NCBI GenBank assembly: GCA_046160045.1
Contig: JBJXGR010000329.1
Span: 5,730-69,729 of the forward strand
From: CAZGUX01 sp046160045
GTDB taxonomy: Bacteria > Acidobacteriota > Terriglobia > Bryobacterales > Bryobacteraceae
Direction: 5' to 3'
DNA: 64,000 nucleotides
The translations under genes were made by a program, and so were the position numbers. A model generated the notes under the pieces. The model saw only the letters and a list, made by a program, of their open reading frames with translations, was not told the origin of the DNA and made no database searches. This document shows positions 39,449 through 49,043 of this stretch, one piece after another (position 1 is the first letter of the stretch; every line of letters begins with the position of its first letter).

Positions 39449-40348
39449 ATGCAGCAGCGCTCCGCGGTTCGCAACTGGGCCGAGTACCTCTGCGCGCGCC
39501 TTCTGGTGGGCAAGCTTGCCTGCTTACCCCGGCCCCTGGCCGAGGTGGTCGCCCGCGGAGTGACCCGCTGCCTCGACGGGGCCGTTCCGCGAATGCGCGC
39601 CGTCGCGATGCGCAATCTCGAACTGGCCTTTCCGGAGATGCCGGAGGACCGCCGCGGCAAAATCGTGGATGGCGTCTACCGCTCGCTGGCGCGCCAGTTG
39701 GTCGTCTTTTCCCGCTTTCCCCGAATCGATCGCCGGACGGTCTCCCGTTGGATCCGTTACGAAGGGTTCGAACATTTCGAGGAAGCGCGGCGGCACGGCA
39801 AAGGCGTTCTGTTCGCCACGGCCCACTTGGGCTGCTGGGAGCTGAGCGCGTTCTCCCATGCCCTGATGGCTTCCCCGATGCACGTCGTCGTGCGGCCGCT
39901 CGACAACCCGCTGCTCGACGGCTGGATCGAATCGCGCCGCTCGCTTTCCGGAAACCGAATCATCGGCCGCGGCGAGTACGCCCGTTCCATCCTGCGCGCG
40001 CTCCATAACAACGAAGCCGTGGGCATTCTGATCGACCAGAACGTGGCCGCCGGCGAAGGCGTGTTTGTGGACTTTTTTGGCGTCCCCGCATGCGCCGGGA
40101 GCGCGTTCGCGCGCTTTGCGGCGCACTCCGGCGCCACGGTGATTCCCGGATTCGCCCTGTGGGAGCCGCTCGAACAGCGCTTTGTCCTCAAGTTCTATCC
40201 GCCCGTCCCGGTCACCGGCGACATGGTTGCGGACACCCAGGCGCTGTACCGGCAACTCGAATCGGTCATCCGCCAGTACCCGGATCAGTGGCTGTGGATC
40301 CATCGGCGGTGGAAGACGAGGCCTCCGGGAGGAACTCCCGTCTACTGA
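39449..40348 (+). CDS. LpxL/HtrB-type lipid A acyltransferase
   Basis: A 299-residue membrane-associated acyltransferase of the lysophospholipid/lipid A acyltransferase family, which adds secondary acyl chains to lipid A or a related lipid. The H-x4-E catalytic motif appears as TAHLGCWELSAF near residue 127. Other marks are RPLDNPLLDGWIESRR, VGILIDQNVAAGEGVFVDFF, FGVPACAGSAFARFAAHSGA and the end QWLWIHRRWKTRP, all typical. It points to a lipopolysaccharide-bearing outer membrane, consistent with the O-antigen ligase at 33.5 kb. Confidence 0.9.
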   Translation: MQQRSAVRNWAEYLCARLLVGKLACLPRPLAEVVARGVTRCLDGAVPRMRAVAMRNLELAFPEMPEDRRGKIVDGVYRSLARQLVVFSRFPRIDRRTVSRWIRYEGFEHFEEARRHGKGVLFATAHLGCWELSAFSHALMASPMHVVVRPLDNPLLDGWIESRRSLSGNRIIGRGEYARSILRALHNNEAVGILIDQNVAAGEGVFVDFFGVPACAGSAFARFAAHSGATVIPGFALWEPLEQRFVLKFYPPVPVTGDMVADTQALYRQLESVIRQYPDQWLWIHRRWKTRPPGGTPVY

Positions 40349-40402
40349 CGGGAACTCAGCTCTCATAGCTCAATTTCAGCGTAAGTGTTACTTTGGGAGG
40401 TT

Positions 40403-42073
40403 ATGCCGGAACAAAAACTCCAGGTCATTCCCCTGGGCGGCCTGGGTGAGTTTGGGATGAATATCATGGCCATCCGTTATGGCGACGACATCATCGTCGT
40501 CGACGCGGGCATGATGTTTCCCGAAGACGAGTTGCTGGGCGTCGATATCGTCACGCCCGACCTGACCTTCCTGAACGAGCACGCGAGCCAGGTGCGTGCG
40601 CTGATTCTTACGCACGGCCACGAAGATCACATCGGGGCCGTCCCGTATTTCCTCGCCGATTTCAACGTGCCCGTCTATGGGACGCCGTTCACGCTGGCCC
40701 TGGTGGAACGCCGCCTGGAGGAGCATGAGCTCGGCGAGGAGCCCAGGCTAAAGCCGGTCCAGCCGAAGGAGGTCCTGGAGATCGGACCCTTCAAGGTCGA
40801 GTTCATCCACGTCACGCACTCCATTCCCTCCGCCGTCTGTCTGGCCATTACCACGCCCCTCGGCGTGATCGTGCATTCCGGCGACTTCAAGGTCGATCCC
40901 ACGCCCCTCGACAACGAGCCCTTCGACCTGCACAGCCTCGCCGAGTACGGCAAGCGCGGCGTGTTGCTTCTGCTTTCGGACTCGACCAACGTCGACCGGC
41001 CGGGGTACACCGAGTCGGAACGGGCCGTACGCCCGCGCATGGAAGACATCTTCAACCGCACCGAGCGCCGGTTAATCCTGTCCTGCTTCAGTTCGTCGAT
41101 TCATCGCATTCAGATGGCGATGGAGCTGTCGGCCGAGTTCGGGCGGAAAGTGGCGCTGGCCGGCCGCAGCATGATCGCGACCGTCGAGATTGCCCACTCG
41201 CTCGGGCTGCTGGAGATTCCCGACGCCTTGCTCATCCGTCCGCAGGACGTGGACTCGACGCCGGCCAAGAAGGTCACGGTGCTGATCTCCGGCACCCAGG
41301 GTGAGCCGATGTCGGCTTTGTCTCGCGTCGCCGTCGACAACCACAAGCACATCTCCTGCCGGGAAGGCGACACCGTGGTGCTGAGCGCCCGCATCATTCC
41401 CGGCAACGAGAAAGCCATCTTCCGTATGATCGACCATCTATCGCGGCGCGGCGCCGACGTCATCTACGGCAACATGACTCCTCCGATCCATGTGTCCGGC
41501 CATGCCAGCCAGGAGGAACTGGCTCTGATGCTGAACCTGCTGCGGCCCCGCTACTTTGTGCCCATTCACGGCGAGTACCGTCAACTGGCCAAGCATGCCA
41601 AACTGGCCCAGCACTTCTCGGGCTCCGGCCTCGAAAAGACCTTCATCATGGAGACCGGCGACGTGCTCGAACTGGATCACTTTGGCGCCCGCAAGTCGGG
41701 CCGCGTCACTGTCGGCCGTGTCTGCATCGACTCCGGAACGGTGGACGAGGTGGTGGAGGATGTGGTGATCCGTGACCGCCGCCTGCTGTCGGAAGACGGC
41801 ATCGTCCTGCCCATCATCGCGATCAACAAGCACACCGGGCGCGCCGAGACCCTGCCGGAAATCGTGACCCGCGGTTTCTCGATCGCCGATGAGAGCAACG
41901 GGCTGTTGCAGAGCGCCCGCCAGGTCGTGGCCAACACCCTCGCGGCTTCGTCGACCGAAGAGATAGCCGACTGGGGCGTCATCAAGGAAAAGATCCGTAC
42001 CGACCTCAAGCGGTTCATCGCCAAGCAGACCTCGCGGCGCCCCTTGATCATGCCGGTGATCCTGGAAGTATAG
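40403..42073 (+). CDS. rnj: Ribonuclease J
   Basis: A 556-residue metallo-beta-lactamase-fold RNase with 5'-3' exo- and endonuclease activity, central to mRNA turnover in bacteria lacking or supplementing RNase E. The zinc motif LTHGHEDHIGA is near residue 73. VIHSGDFKVD, SDSTNVDRPGYTESE, SSIHRIQM and the beta-CASP motif MTPPIHVSGHASQEEL, then VPIHGEYRQL, are all present. It starts at the ATG 40403 after GGGAGG. It is followed one base later by the FAD oxidase. Confidence 0.96.
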   Translation: MPEQKLQVIPLGGLGEFGMNIMAIRYGDDIIVVDAGMMFPEDELLGVDIVTPDLTFLNEHASQVRALILTHGHEDHIGAVPYFLADFNVPVYGTPFTLALVERRLEEHELGEEPRLKPVQPKEVLEIGPFKVEFIHVTHSIPSAVCLAITTPLGVIVHSGDFKVDPTPLDNEPFDLHSLAEYGKRGVLLLLSDSTNVDRPGYTESERAVRPRMEDIFNRTERRLILSCFSSSIHRIQMAMELSAEFGRKVALAGRSMIATVEIAHSLGLLEIPDALLIRPQDVDSTPAKKVTVLISGTQGEPMSALSRVAVDNHKHISCREGDTVVLSARIIPGNEKAIFRMIDHLSRRGADVIYGNMTPPIHVSGHASQEELALMLNLLRPRYFVPIHGEYRQLAKHAKLAQHFSGSGLEKTFIMETGDVLELDHFGARKSGRVTVGRVCIDSGTVDEVVEDVVIRDRRLLSEDGIVLPIIAINKHTGRAETLPEIVTRGFSIADESNGLLQSARQVVANTLAASSTEEIADWGVIKEKIRTDLKRFIAKQTSRRPLIMPVILEV

Positions 42074-42074
42074 T

Positions 42075-43427
42075 GTGCCGGTGATCGTCGAAGACGCCTC
42101 CGGATATCGGGGACACGCCGATCTTCTCTTCACGCCGGCTTCGGAAGCGGAACTCCTGGACGTGTTGCGGCGCGCCACCGCGGAACGGGTTCCCGTTACG
42201 GTGGCCGGCGCGGGCACGGGGGTGACGGGCGGGCGAGTCTCCTCGGGAGGCTGGCTGCTGTCGCTCGACCGGCTGAACCGCCTCGATATCGCCCGCGGGC
42301 ACGCCGTCGTCGGCCCAGCCGTGCTGCTTCGTGATCTTCACGCCGCTGCCGCCGCAACCCGGCAGTTCTACGCTCCGGATCCCACCGAGACGGCTGCCTC
42401 GCTCGGCGGGACCTTCGCCACCAACGCCAGCGGCTCGCGCAGCTTTCGATACGGCGACACGCGTCGGCATGTGCTGCGTCTCCGAGTCGCCCTCATGGAC
42501 GGCAGTGTGCTGGACGTGCGGCGCGGCGACGCGATTGATTTCCCGGTCCCGGCGCTGCGGCTGCCCGATACCACCAAGCACACCGCCGGGTACCCGCTCC
42601 GCCCCGGGATGGACTGGATCGATCTGTTTGTCGGATCGGAAGGCACTTTGGGTGTGATCCTCGAGGCCGGCGCGCGCCTGTTGCCCGCGCCGGCGGAATT
42701 ACTTTCCGGCGTCGTGTTCTTTCCCGATGACGATCGTGCCATCGATGCCGTGGAAGCGTGGCGGTTTCATGATCCACCCCGCATGCTCGAGTACCTCGAC
42801 GAAGCGTCCCTCGGCTTGCTCCGTTCGCGCTACCCGGAGATTCCGGCGGCGGCTCGCGCGGCGCTACTGATTGAAGACGATCGCCCGGCCGATCCCTGGC
42901 ATGACCGGATTGATTCGTCCGGCGCCCTCCTCGATGACTCCTGGTTCGGAACCTCCGCGGGCGACCGCGAGCGGTTCCGGCGGTTTCGTCACTCGCTGCC
43001 GGAGTTGGTGAACGATCGCGTGCGCCGCCGTGGCTTCATGAAATTCGGCTCGGACTACGCCGTGCCTCTCGACCGCAACCGCGACATGCTGCGAACTTAT
43101 CATCAGGTGCTCAGCCGCGACTTTGCCGGCTCCTTCGTCCTGTTCGGCCACATCGGCGACGCCCATCTGCACGCCAACATTCTGCCGTCAAACGATGACG
43201 ATTGCCGCCGCGCGGCCGAGGCGATGCGCGAACTCGCCCGCCATGCCGTGGCTTTCGGCGGAACTGTCTCCGCGGAGCATGGTCTGGGCAAGCGCAAGGC
43301 TCACCTGCTCGAGCTCCAATACTCCCGCCACGAGATGGAAGCCATGATGGATGTCAAGCGCCGCCTGGATCCGAAATGGCTTCTGGGAAGGGACACGCTC
43401 TTCTCGGTACCGAAGGAGTTTCAATGA
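42075..43427 (+). CDS. FAD-linked oxidase (GlcD/D-lactate dehydrogenase type)
   Basis: A 450-residue FAD enzyme of the VAO/PCMH family that oxidises 2-hydroxy acids such as glycolate or D-lactate. The FAD-binding part shows VTVAGAGTGVTGGRVSSGGW, then TETAASLGGTFATNASGSRS and GYPLRPGMDWIDLFVGSEGT with LGVILEAGARLLPAP. The C-terminal part has GFMKFGSDYAVPLDRNRDML, HIGDAHLHANILP (metal-binding His) and FGGTVSAEHGLGKRKAHLLE. No GlcE/GlcF partners are nearby. It starts at a GTG one base after the RNase J stop and overlaps the next gene by four bases. Confidence 0.92.
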   Translation: MPVIVEDASGYRGHADLLFTPASEAELLDVLRRATAERVPVTVAGAGTGVTGGRVSSGGWLLSLDRLNRLDIARGHAVVGPAVLLRDLHAAAAATRQFYAPDPTETAASLGGTFATNASGSRSFRYGDTRRHVLRLRVALMDGSVLDVRRGDAIDFPVPALRLPDTTKHTAGYPLRPGMDWIDLFVGSEGTLGVILEAGARLLPAPAELLSGVVFFPDDDRAIDAVEAWRFHDPPRMLEYLDEASLGLLRSRYPEIPAAARAALLIEDDRPADPWHDRIDSSGALLDDSWFGTSAGDRERFRRFRHSLPELVNDRVRRRGFMKFGSDYAVPLDRNRDMLRTYHQVLSRDFAGSFVLFGHIGDAHLHANILPSNDDDCRRAAEAMRELARHAVAFGGTVSAEHGLGKRKAHLLELQYSRHEMEAMMDVKRRLDPKWLLGRDTLFSVPKEFQ

Positions 43428-43681
43428 AGCGCGAAGCGGAGTTCTTCGGCGACGCCGAGATGGATCTGGTGTTCATCGCCAAACGCCTTCGTGACGCGTT
43501 GGCCCTGGAGAGCGCCCTCACCGAAAGTGGATTGGAGTACTACGTGGAGGCCGACCGCTATCGCGGCGGCGTCATCTTTCAGTCCGAACGCGTCGGCGCC
43601 TTCTTCTACGTGCTGCCGGCCGATCACGACAACGCCTGCGCTACCGTGCGGCGGCTGGGCTTTCATCCCTTTGAGCCGTGA
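43424..43681 (+). CDS. Small protein of unknown function coupled to the FAD oxidase
   Basis: An 85-residue soluble protein (MKREAEFFGDAEMDLVFIAK, RLRDALALESALTESGLEYY, ending RRLGFHPFEP). The fold pattern, with alternating helices and strands and an ALESALTESGLEYYVEA stretch, recalls the DUF2007-like signal-transducing family, but I cannot confirm it. Its ATG overlaps the FAD-oxidase stop (ATGA) and GGAG lies nine bases upstream, so it is translationally coupled to that enzyme. Confidence 0.7.
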   Translation: MKREAEFFGDAEMDLVFIAKRLRDALALESALTESGLEYYVEADRYRGGVIFQSERVGAFFYVLPADHDNACATVRRLGFHPFEP

Positions 43682-43682
43682 C

Positions 43683-44423
43683 CTACCGGTTCTTCAGCAG
43701 CCAGTTCAGCGAGTTGCGAATCAGCCGCTGCATCATCGGATGGCCGAGGGCCTGCGGGGTGTGGCCGGGCGCGAGATAAACAAACCGGCCCTGTCCCATC
43801 TCCCGCCACCAGCCGGCTTCCGACTGCAGGTTATCGGGCGCGATCGAGCGCAGCAGCAGGTGCTCGCGGTCCAGGTAGTACTTCACCGTGTGTTGTTCAT
43901 CGAACATCGAGTAGTCCTCCACGCCCGAAGTGATGGGGTGGTTTTTGTCCTCGATGCGAACGGTGAAGACATACGGCTTGGGGTGCCCGCCGTAATCGCC
44001 TCCGAAGAGCTTGTAATAGAGCCCGCCCGGAGGATAGATGCCTTGCGCGTTGTGCAGAGCCAGGAACCCGCCGCCGGAGTTGACGAAATCCCAAATGGCT
44101 TTCTGCTGGGCATCGGTCATCCACTTGACAGGCTCTTTGGCGTAACCGTTCGGCCAGTTCATGCCGTCGCGAAGAATCACCAGTAGCTCGAAGTTCTTGA
44201 GGTTGTCGGCGTTCAGTTCCTCCACGTTTTCGATGAACGTGACGGGGATGTTCTCGTGCATGAAAGCCGTCGCCAGGTTGTCCCGGATGTACACCGGGCT
44301 GTGATAGCGATCGCCGATCAGGGCCAGGGCGCGGGGACGCTTGGCGCTCATATACACACGCGACGTGTTTTGCGCCGGCAGCAGGAAAGCCGCCAGCAGG
44401 AAGACCAGAGATAAGTTCCGCAC
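43683..44423 (-). CDS. Exported ThuA-like protein
   Basis: A 246-residue exported protein with signal peptide MRNLSLVFLLAAFLLPAQ. The mature part is a ThuA/trehalose-utilisation-like (glutamine-amidotransferase-fold) domain: RALALIGDRYHSPVYIRDNL, FELLVILRDGMNWPNG, GGGFLALHNAQGIYPPGGLY, the conserved H in DEQHTVKYY, then a GRFVYLAPGHTPQALGHPMM end typical of the family. ThuA domains often act with sugar dehydrogenases; substrate unknown. It starts at a GTG at 44423 with TAGACT eight bases upstream, sharing a divergent promoter region with tgt. Confidence 0.85.
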   Translation of the reverse strand: MRNLSLVFLLAAFLLPAQNTSRVYMSAKRPRALALIGDRYHSPVYIRDNLATAFMHENIPVTFIENVEELNADNLKNFELLVILRDGMNWPNGYAKEPVKWMTDAQQKAIWDFVNSGGGFLALHNAQGIYPPGGLYYKLFGGDYGGHPKPYVFTVRIEDKNHPITSGVEDYSMFDEQHTVKYYLDREHLLLRSIAPDNLQSEAGWWREMGQGRFVYLAPGHTPQALGHPMMQRLIRNSLNWLLKNR

Positions 44424-44431
44424 TACGCCTG

Positions 44432-44441
44432 AGTCTACTTA
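44432..44441. promoter_or_regulatory. Overlapping divergent -10 elements, ThuA-like gene and tgt
   Basis: On the minus strand TAGACT (44437-44432) lies eight bases before the GTG at 44423. On the plus strand TACTTA (44436-44441) overlaps it and is close to the tgt start. Only 20 bases separate the two start codons. Confidence 0.4.
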
Positions 44442-44443
44442 AG

Positions 44444-45598
44444 ATGAAAGAGGTGCCGCAAGTACGAGGGGTGACGTTCGAGGTGATCGCCGAATGCGCG
44501 GAAACGCGGGCCCGCGCCGGTATCCTGCATACCGGACATGGCGATGTCGAGACACCGGCCTTCATGCCCGTGGGAACCCAGGCGACGGTCAAGGGACTGA
44601 CGCAGCGGGACCTGTGGAGGGATCTCGGGGCGACAATCGTACTCGCCAACACGTATCACCTCTACCTGCGCCCCGGGCATGAGACCATCGCGCGGTTGGG
44701 CGGTCTGCACCGGTTCATGTCCTGGCCCGGCGCGATCCTGACGGATTCCGGCGGTTTTCAGGTCTTCAGCCTCTCGGGGCTGCGGAAGATCACGGACGAG
44801 GGTGTGATCTTCAACTCGCACCTGAACGGGGACGCTCACCAGTTCACTCCCCAGTCGACGGTGGACGTCCAACTGGCCTATGGCAGCGACATCCTGATGG
44901 TGCTCGACGAGTGCCCCGAGTACCCCGTAAGCCACGAATCCGCCCGCGTGTCCATGCAACGCACCGTGGCTTGGGCGGAGACGGCGTACCGGCACTTTCG
45001 ATCGCGGCGGGAGGCGCTCTCGACCCGTCACTCCCTGTTCCCCATCGTCCAGGGGTCGATGTTCGCCGACCTGCGGAAAGATTGCACAGTGCGGCTGCGG
45101 GAGTTGGACGCGGATGGCTACGCGATCGGCGGCCTCTCGGTCGGAGAGCCTCGGCCGCTGAGTCTGGAGATGGTTGAGGTCACCGAACCGTTGCTACCTC
45201 CAGACCGCCCGCGTTACGCAATGGGCGTCGGCATGCCCGAAGAGCTTCCGGAGTATGTCGCTCGCGGTATCGACATGATGGACTGTGTGTTACCGACGCG
45301 GAACGCTCGTAACGGGTACCTGTTCACGTCGCGGGGCCGGGTAATCATCAAGCACTCCAGATACAAGGAAGACGCTTCCGCCCTCGATCCGGATTGCCAC
45401 TGCGAGACCTGCCGGAATTACTCCAAAGCCTATCTTCGCCATTTGTTCCAGGCGGGAGAAATCCTCTTTTCCTCTTTGGCCACCCGACACAATCTGTCAC
45501 GCTATCTTGACATCATGCGGGAGATGCGGGAATCTATCATTTTGGGCAAATTCCCCCAATATCTTAAGTCTGTGCGTGGGACGCCGGTCGAGGTGTAG
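44444..45598 (+). CDS. tgt: tRNA-guanine transglycosylase
   Basis: A 384-residue enzyme that swaps guanine 34 for preQ1 in queuosine tRNAs. The catalytic Asp-containing ILTDSGGFQVFSL is near residue 96. The pocket stretch DILMVLDECPEYP and the MGVGMPEELPEYVARGIDMM and DCVLPTRNARNG motifs are present, as is the zinc site CHCETC with the following His. It is the first gene of the conserved tgt-yajC-secD-secF row. Confidence 0.97.
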   Translation: MKEVPQVRGVTFEVIAECAETRARAGILHTGHGDVETPAFMPVGTQATVKGLTQRDLWRDLGATIVLANTYHLYLRPGHETIARLGGLHRFMSWPGAILTDSGGFQVFSLSGLRKITDEGVIFNSHLNGDAHQFTPQSTVDVQLAYGSDILMVLDECPEYPVSHESARVSMQRTVAWAETAYRHFRSRREALSTRHSLFPIVQGSMFADLRKDCTVRLRELDADGYAIGGLSVGEPRPLSLEMVEVTEPLLPPDRPRYAMGVGMPEELPEYVARGIDMMDCVLPTRNARNGYLFTSRGRVIIKHSRYKEDASALDPDCHCETCRNYSKAYLRHLFQAGEILFSSLATRHNLSRYLDIMREMRESIILGKFPQYLKSVRGTPVEV

Positions 45599-45650
45599 AC
45601 CGTTCCCGAGTCCGAACTCCCTGAACACTGACATCCGAAGAGGCCGCGAA

Positions 45651-45959
45651 GTGACAGCCGCCCTGCTCCTCCAAAGTACGCCGAATCCCGCACTCAGCTT
45701 TCTGCCGGTAGTCCTCATTTTTGCCATCTTCTACCTGCTCGTGTTTCTGCCCATGCAGAGACAGAAAAAAGCGCAGCAGAAGATGCTCTCCGAGTTGCAG
45801 AGCGGCAGCGTCGTCGTCACCAGTGGTGGCATCATAGGAACCATCGTGTCGGTCAGCGACGATGACACCCTGGTTGTGCGGGTCAAGCCCGATGGGGTAA
45901 AACTACAGATTGCGCGCAGTTCGGTATCGAGCCTGATGGGTCCCAAGGAGCCGAAGTAG
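45651..45959 (+). CDS. yajC: SecDF accessory protein YajC
   Basis: A 102-residue single-pass membrane protein. After a short N-terminus comes the membrane helix FLPVVLIFAIFYLLVFLPMQ, then the conserved RQKKAQQKMLSELQSGSVVV, TSGGIIGTIVSVSDD and the basic end. It associates with SecDF in protein export. The start is a GTG at 45651; the frame is open further upstream without a better start. It lies between tgt and secD, its usual place. Confidence 0.93.
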   Translation: MTAALLLQSTPNPALSFLPVVLIFAIFYLLVFLPMQRQKKAQQKMLSELQSGSVVVTSGGIIGTIVSVSDDDTLVVRVKPDGVKLQIARSSVSSLMGPKEPK

Positions 45960-46016
45960 CGCGGTAGAATCGAGACATCTCCGCTCCCCGGGCAACTCGA
46001 AGCAGGAAGAAAATCC

Positions 46017-47633
46017 ATGCAGAAGAATCTGACGACGAAGACGATCATTATCATCGCCACGGTTCTGCTGTGTCTTTTTGGAATCTTCGGGATTCCTAAG
46101 AGCGGCGCCGACGTGAAGAAGAACCTGGAGAAGAACATTCGCCTGGGCCTGGACCTGAGAGGCGGCAGCCACCTGATCCTGCAGGTTCAGGTTCAGGATG
46201 CCATCAAGGGGGAGGCGGACAATCTGATCGAGCGCTTGAAGGACGAACTGAAGCGCCTGAACATCGATTACGCCTCAATGGACCGCAACGACCCGCAGGG
46301 CGTTGAGCAGGCCGATTCGATCCAGGTCAATGTCAAGGGTGTGCCTCCACAGCGGACCAGCGAGTTCCGCGGTCTGATCAACGAGCGCTTTAATGCGTGG
46401 CTGCTGACCCCGGAAAACTCCACCGACTACAAGCTGACCCTGCGGCCCACCGAACTGATCGCCTTAAAGCGGGAGACCGTCGATCGGTCCATTCAGACCA
46501 TCGGCACAAGAATTAACAATCTCGGCCTCACCGAGCCGATCGTGCAGCAGCATGGACGCGCCGACGCGGAGTTCGAGATCATGGTCCAGTTGCCGGGGGT
46601 CGACGATCCTGCCAGGGTGAAAGAGATCATCGGAACGGCGGCCGTTCTGGGGATTCACGAAGTGAAGGATGGCCCGTTCGGCAACGAACAGGACGCCCGC
46701 GCCAAGCACGGCGGCGTCTTGCCCGTGGGAACCAGGCTGATGAAGGAATTGTCGCGGGGCGGCGGGGGCGAGTCCTGGTACCTGGTGACCCGGACTGCGC
46801 TTGTCACCGGCCGCGATCTGCGCAATGCGCGGGCCGGGCAGGACGAATTTCGTAAATGGGAAACCTCTTTTACGCTGAGTCCCGATGCCGGAAAGCGGTT
46901 CGGCCGCCACACCGAATCGAACGTGGGCAACCGCCTGGGGGTTGCGCTGGACGCCCAGTTGATCAGCGTGGCGACGATTCAAAGCCGCATTGAGGACTCC
47001 GGACGGATCACCAATCTGGGCAGCGAGACGGAGGCGTCCAACCTGGCGCAGTACCTCCGCTCGGGATCGCTGCCGGCCGGGATTGTGTACAGCGAGGAAC
47101 GGTCGGTCGGCCCGTCGCTGGGCGCCGATTCCATCCGGCAGGGGCTCATTGCCGGTATCGTCGGACTGACGGCCGTCATCCTCATGATGCTCTTCTATTA
47201 CAGGGCGAGCGGCGTCAATGCCGTGCTCGCTCTCATTCTCAATACGGTCCTCCTGATGGCGGCCTTGGGCTACTTCGGGGCGGTTCTGACGCTGCCAGGC
47301 ATCGCCGGCGTGATTCTGACCATTGGTATGGCGGTCGATAGCAACGTCCTGATCTTTGAGCGCATCAAGGAAGAACTGCGCGCGGGAAAGACCGTCGTGT
47401 CGGCGATCGACGCGGGTTTCAGCAAGGCCTTCCTCACGATCATCGACACCCACGTGACGACGATTGTCTCGTGCGCATTCCTGTTCATCTTCGGAACGGG
47501 ACCGGTTCGGGGGTTTGCCGTTACCCTCGTCATCGGCTTGATTGCCAACGTGTTCACCGCGGTCTTCGTGTCGCGGGTGATCTTCGACTACCAGATGGTC
47601 GGCAAGCGGCAGTTGACGGAATTGAGTATTTGA
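46017..47633 (+). CDS. secD: Preprotein translocase subunit SecD
   Basis: A 538-residue membrane protein that uses the proton gradient to complete export with SecYEG. There is an N-terminal helix, a first-domain motif LGLDLRGGSHLILQVQ near residue 41, a large periplasmic part (with RINNLGLTEPIVQQHGRADA) and a cluster of five C-terminal helices including GIAGVILTIGMAVDSNVLIF and ERIKEELRAGKTV. TAGAAT at about 45963-45968 may provide an internal promoter. The ribosome-binding site AGGAAG is about eight bases upstream. Confidence 0.97.
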   Translation: MQKNLTTKTIIIIATVLLCLFGIFGIPKSGADVKKNLEKNIRLGLDLRGGSHLILQVQVQDAIKGEADNLIERLKDELKRLNIDYASMDRNDPQGVEQADSIQVNVKGVPPQRTSEFRGLINERFNAWLLTPENSTDYKLTLRPTELIALKRETVDRSIQTIGTRINNLGLTEPIVQQHGRADAEFEIMVQLPGVDDPARVKEIIGTAAVLGIHEVKDGPFGNEQDARAKHGGVLPVGTRLMKELSRGGGGESWYLVTRTALVTGRDLRNARAGQDEFRKWETSFTLSPDAGKRFGRHTESNVGNRLGVALDAQLISVATIQSRIEDSGRITNLGSETEASNLAQYLRSGSLPAGIVYSEERSVGPSLGADSIRQGLIAGIVGLTAVILMMLFYYRASGVNAVLALILNTVLLMAALGYFGAVLTLPGIAGVILTIGMAVDSNVLIFERIKEELRAGKTVVSAIDAGFSKAFLTIIDTHVTTIVSCAFLFIFGTGPVRGFAVTLVIGLIANVFTAVFVSRVIFDYQMVGKRQLTELSI

Positions 47634-47770
47634 GTACCAGGGGGCGCCCGCGGCGGTCAAAATCGGTGTACAATACCGAACTGTCCCAGAAAGGCCGGCG
47701 GTTCCCCCCAGGGAACAAAGTGGAAAGAGTTGGTGTCTAGGGTATCGGGCACCAGCAGCTACGGGATTCG
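47634..47770 (+). promoter_or_regulatory. secD-secF spacer with possible internal promoter and hairpin
   Basis: The 137-bp gap holds TACAAT (about 47670-47675) without a clear -35, and a GTTCCC/GGGAAC hairpin with a 4-base loop (about 47701-47716). The gap is unusually long for secD-secF, so secF may be separately transcribed or the mRNA processed here. Confidence 0.4.
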
Positions 47771-49006
47771 ATGGAGTTATTCAAAGACACAAACTTCGAT
47801 TTTCTCGGGAAGAAGTGGCCCTTCATCATCGCCTCGCTGGTGCTGACGGCCGCTGGGTTGGGGAGTATTGCCATGAAAGGCGGCATCAAGTGGGGGATTG
47901 ACTTCACCGGCGGCGCCCTGATGTACGTGCGCTTCTCCGGTCCTCCTCCCGTCGCCCAGATCCGGTCCGCACTGGCCAAAACCATCGCCGGCGATATCAC
48001 CGTCCAGGGCCTCACCGACGGTAACAATGAAGTAATCATCGGTACCGAGTTGAAGGACGAGCGTGAACTCGATGCGACGCGGCGCAAAATGCTCCAGACG
48101 CTCGAGACGACCTTTGCTAAGTCGCCAGGCGGCCAGTTGGACTTTACAAATGCCAGCCAGGACGCCCTGATCACCAGGCTGCGGGAGCCGCTTCAGAAAG
48201 CGGGCGCCCAGTTGGACGACCAGAAATTGCAGCAACTGGTGAAGGACATCCTGGACTTTCGCAACCAGCCTCCCCGTTCAGGTCTGATCACCGGCTTCGA
48301 CCAGCTGTCCGGTGTCCCGGGTGTGACTCCCGCCGTCCTGGCAACCCTCAAGCAGGAGTGTTTCCTGGCGCCGTTCGCCATCCGTCAGGTGGAGATCGTC
48401 GGTCCCAAGGTCGCTCGCGACCTGCGCACCCAGGCGGTCAACGCGACGCTGCTTGCGCTCGGCGGCATGCTGGTGTACATTGCTTTTCGGTTCGAGTGGA
48501 TTTACGGAGTGGCCGCCGTGATCGCCGTGTTCCACGACGTCCTCATCACCGTTGGGCTGTTTTCCATCTTTGATAAGGAGGTCTCCCTGACGGTCATCGC
48601 GGCGCTGTTGACGCTGGTCGGCTATTCCATGAACGACACGATCGTGATCTTTGATCGTATCCGGGAGAACCTGAAGCTGCTGCGCCGGGAGAAGCTGGAA
48701 TCGATCATCAACAAAAGCGTGAATCAGACGCTGAGCCGGACCGCCTTGACGTCGGGCTTGACGTTCCTTACGGTCCTGGCGCTTTGGCTGTTCGGCGGTC
48801 CGGTCCTGAACGGCTTTTCGTTCGCGATGGTGGTTGGCATCCTGATCGGAACGTATTCGTCGGTCTTTGTCGCAAGCCCGATTGTGGTGGGTTGGCAGAA
48901 TTACTTCGAGGCGCGTAAGCGAGGAGGAAAGTCGGCTCCGGTGCCGGCGGCCAGGGTCTCGGCCGTCAAACCGCAGGAGAAGACTTTGGCGAAGAAGGCA
49001 AAGTAA
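47771..49006 (+). CDS. secF: Preprotein translocase subunit SecF
   Basis: A 411-residue partner of SecD with six membrane helices. Marks are DFLGKKWPFIIASLVLTAAG, IKWGIDFTGGALMYVRFSGP, the conserved GPKVARDLRTQAVNATLLAL, IYGVAAVIAVFHDVLITVGL and the VGYSMNDTIVIFDRIRENLK motif. A long first periplasmic part (about residues 50-210) includes an inserted charged helix region, longer than in E. coli SecF (323 residues). A Lys-rich tail follows the last helix. Confidence 0.96.
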   Translation: MELFKDTNFDFLGKKWPFIIASLVLTAAGLGSIAMKGGIKWGIDFTGGALMYVRFSGPPPVAQIRSALAKTIAGDITVQGLTDGNNEVIIGTELKDERELDATRRKMLQTLETTFAKSPGGQLDFTNASQDALITRLREPLQKAGAQLDDQKLQQLVKDILDFRNQPPRSGLITGFDQLSGVPGVTPAVLATLKQECFLAPFAIRQVEIVGPKVARDLRTQAVNATLLALGGMLVYIAFRFEWIYGVAAVIAVFHDVLITVGLFSIFDKEVSLTVIAALLTLVGYSMNDTIVIFDRIRENLKLLRREKLESIINKSVNQTLSRTALTSGLTFLTVLALWLFGGPVLNGFSFAMVVGILIGTYSSVFVASPIVVGWQNYFEARKRGGKSAPVPAARVSAVKPQEKTLAKKAK

Positions 49007-49043
49007 ACCGCGGTCGTCAGGCCGCTCCAAGTGAGGACGGGTT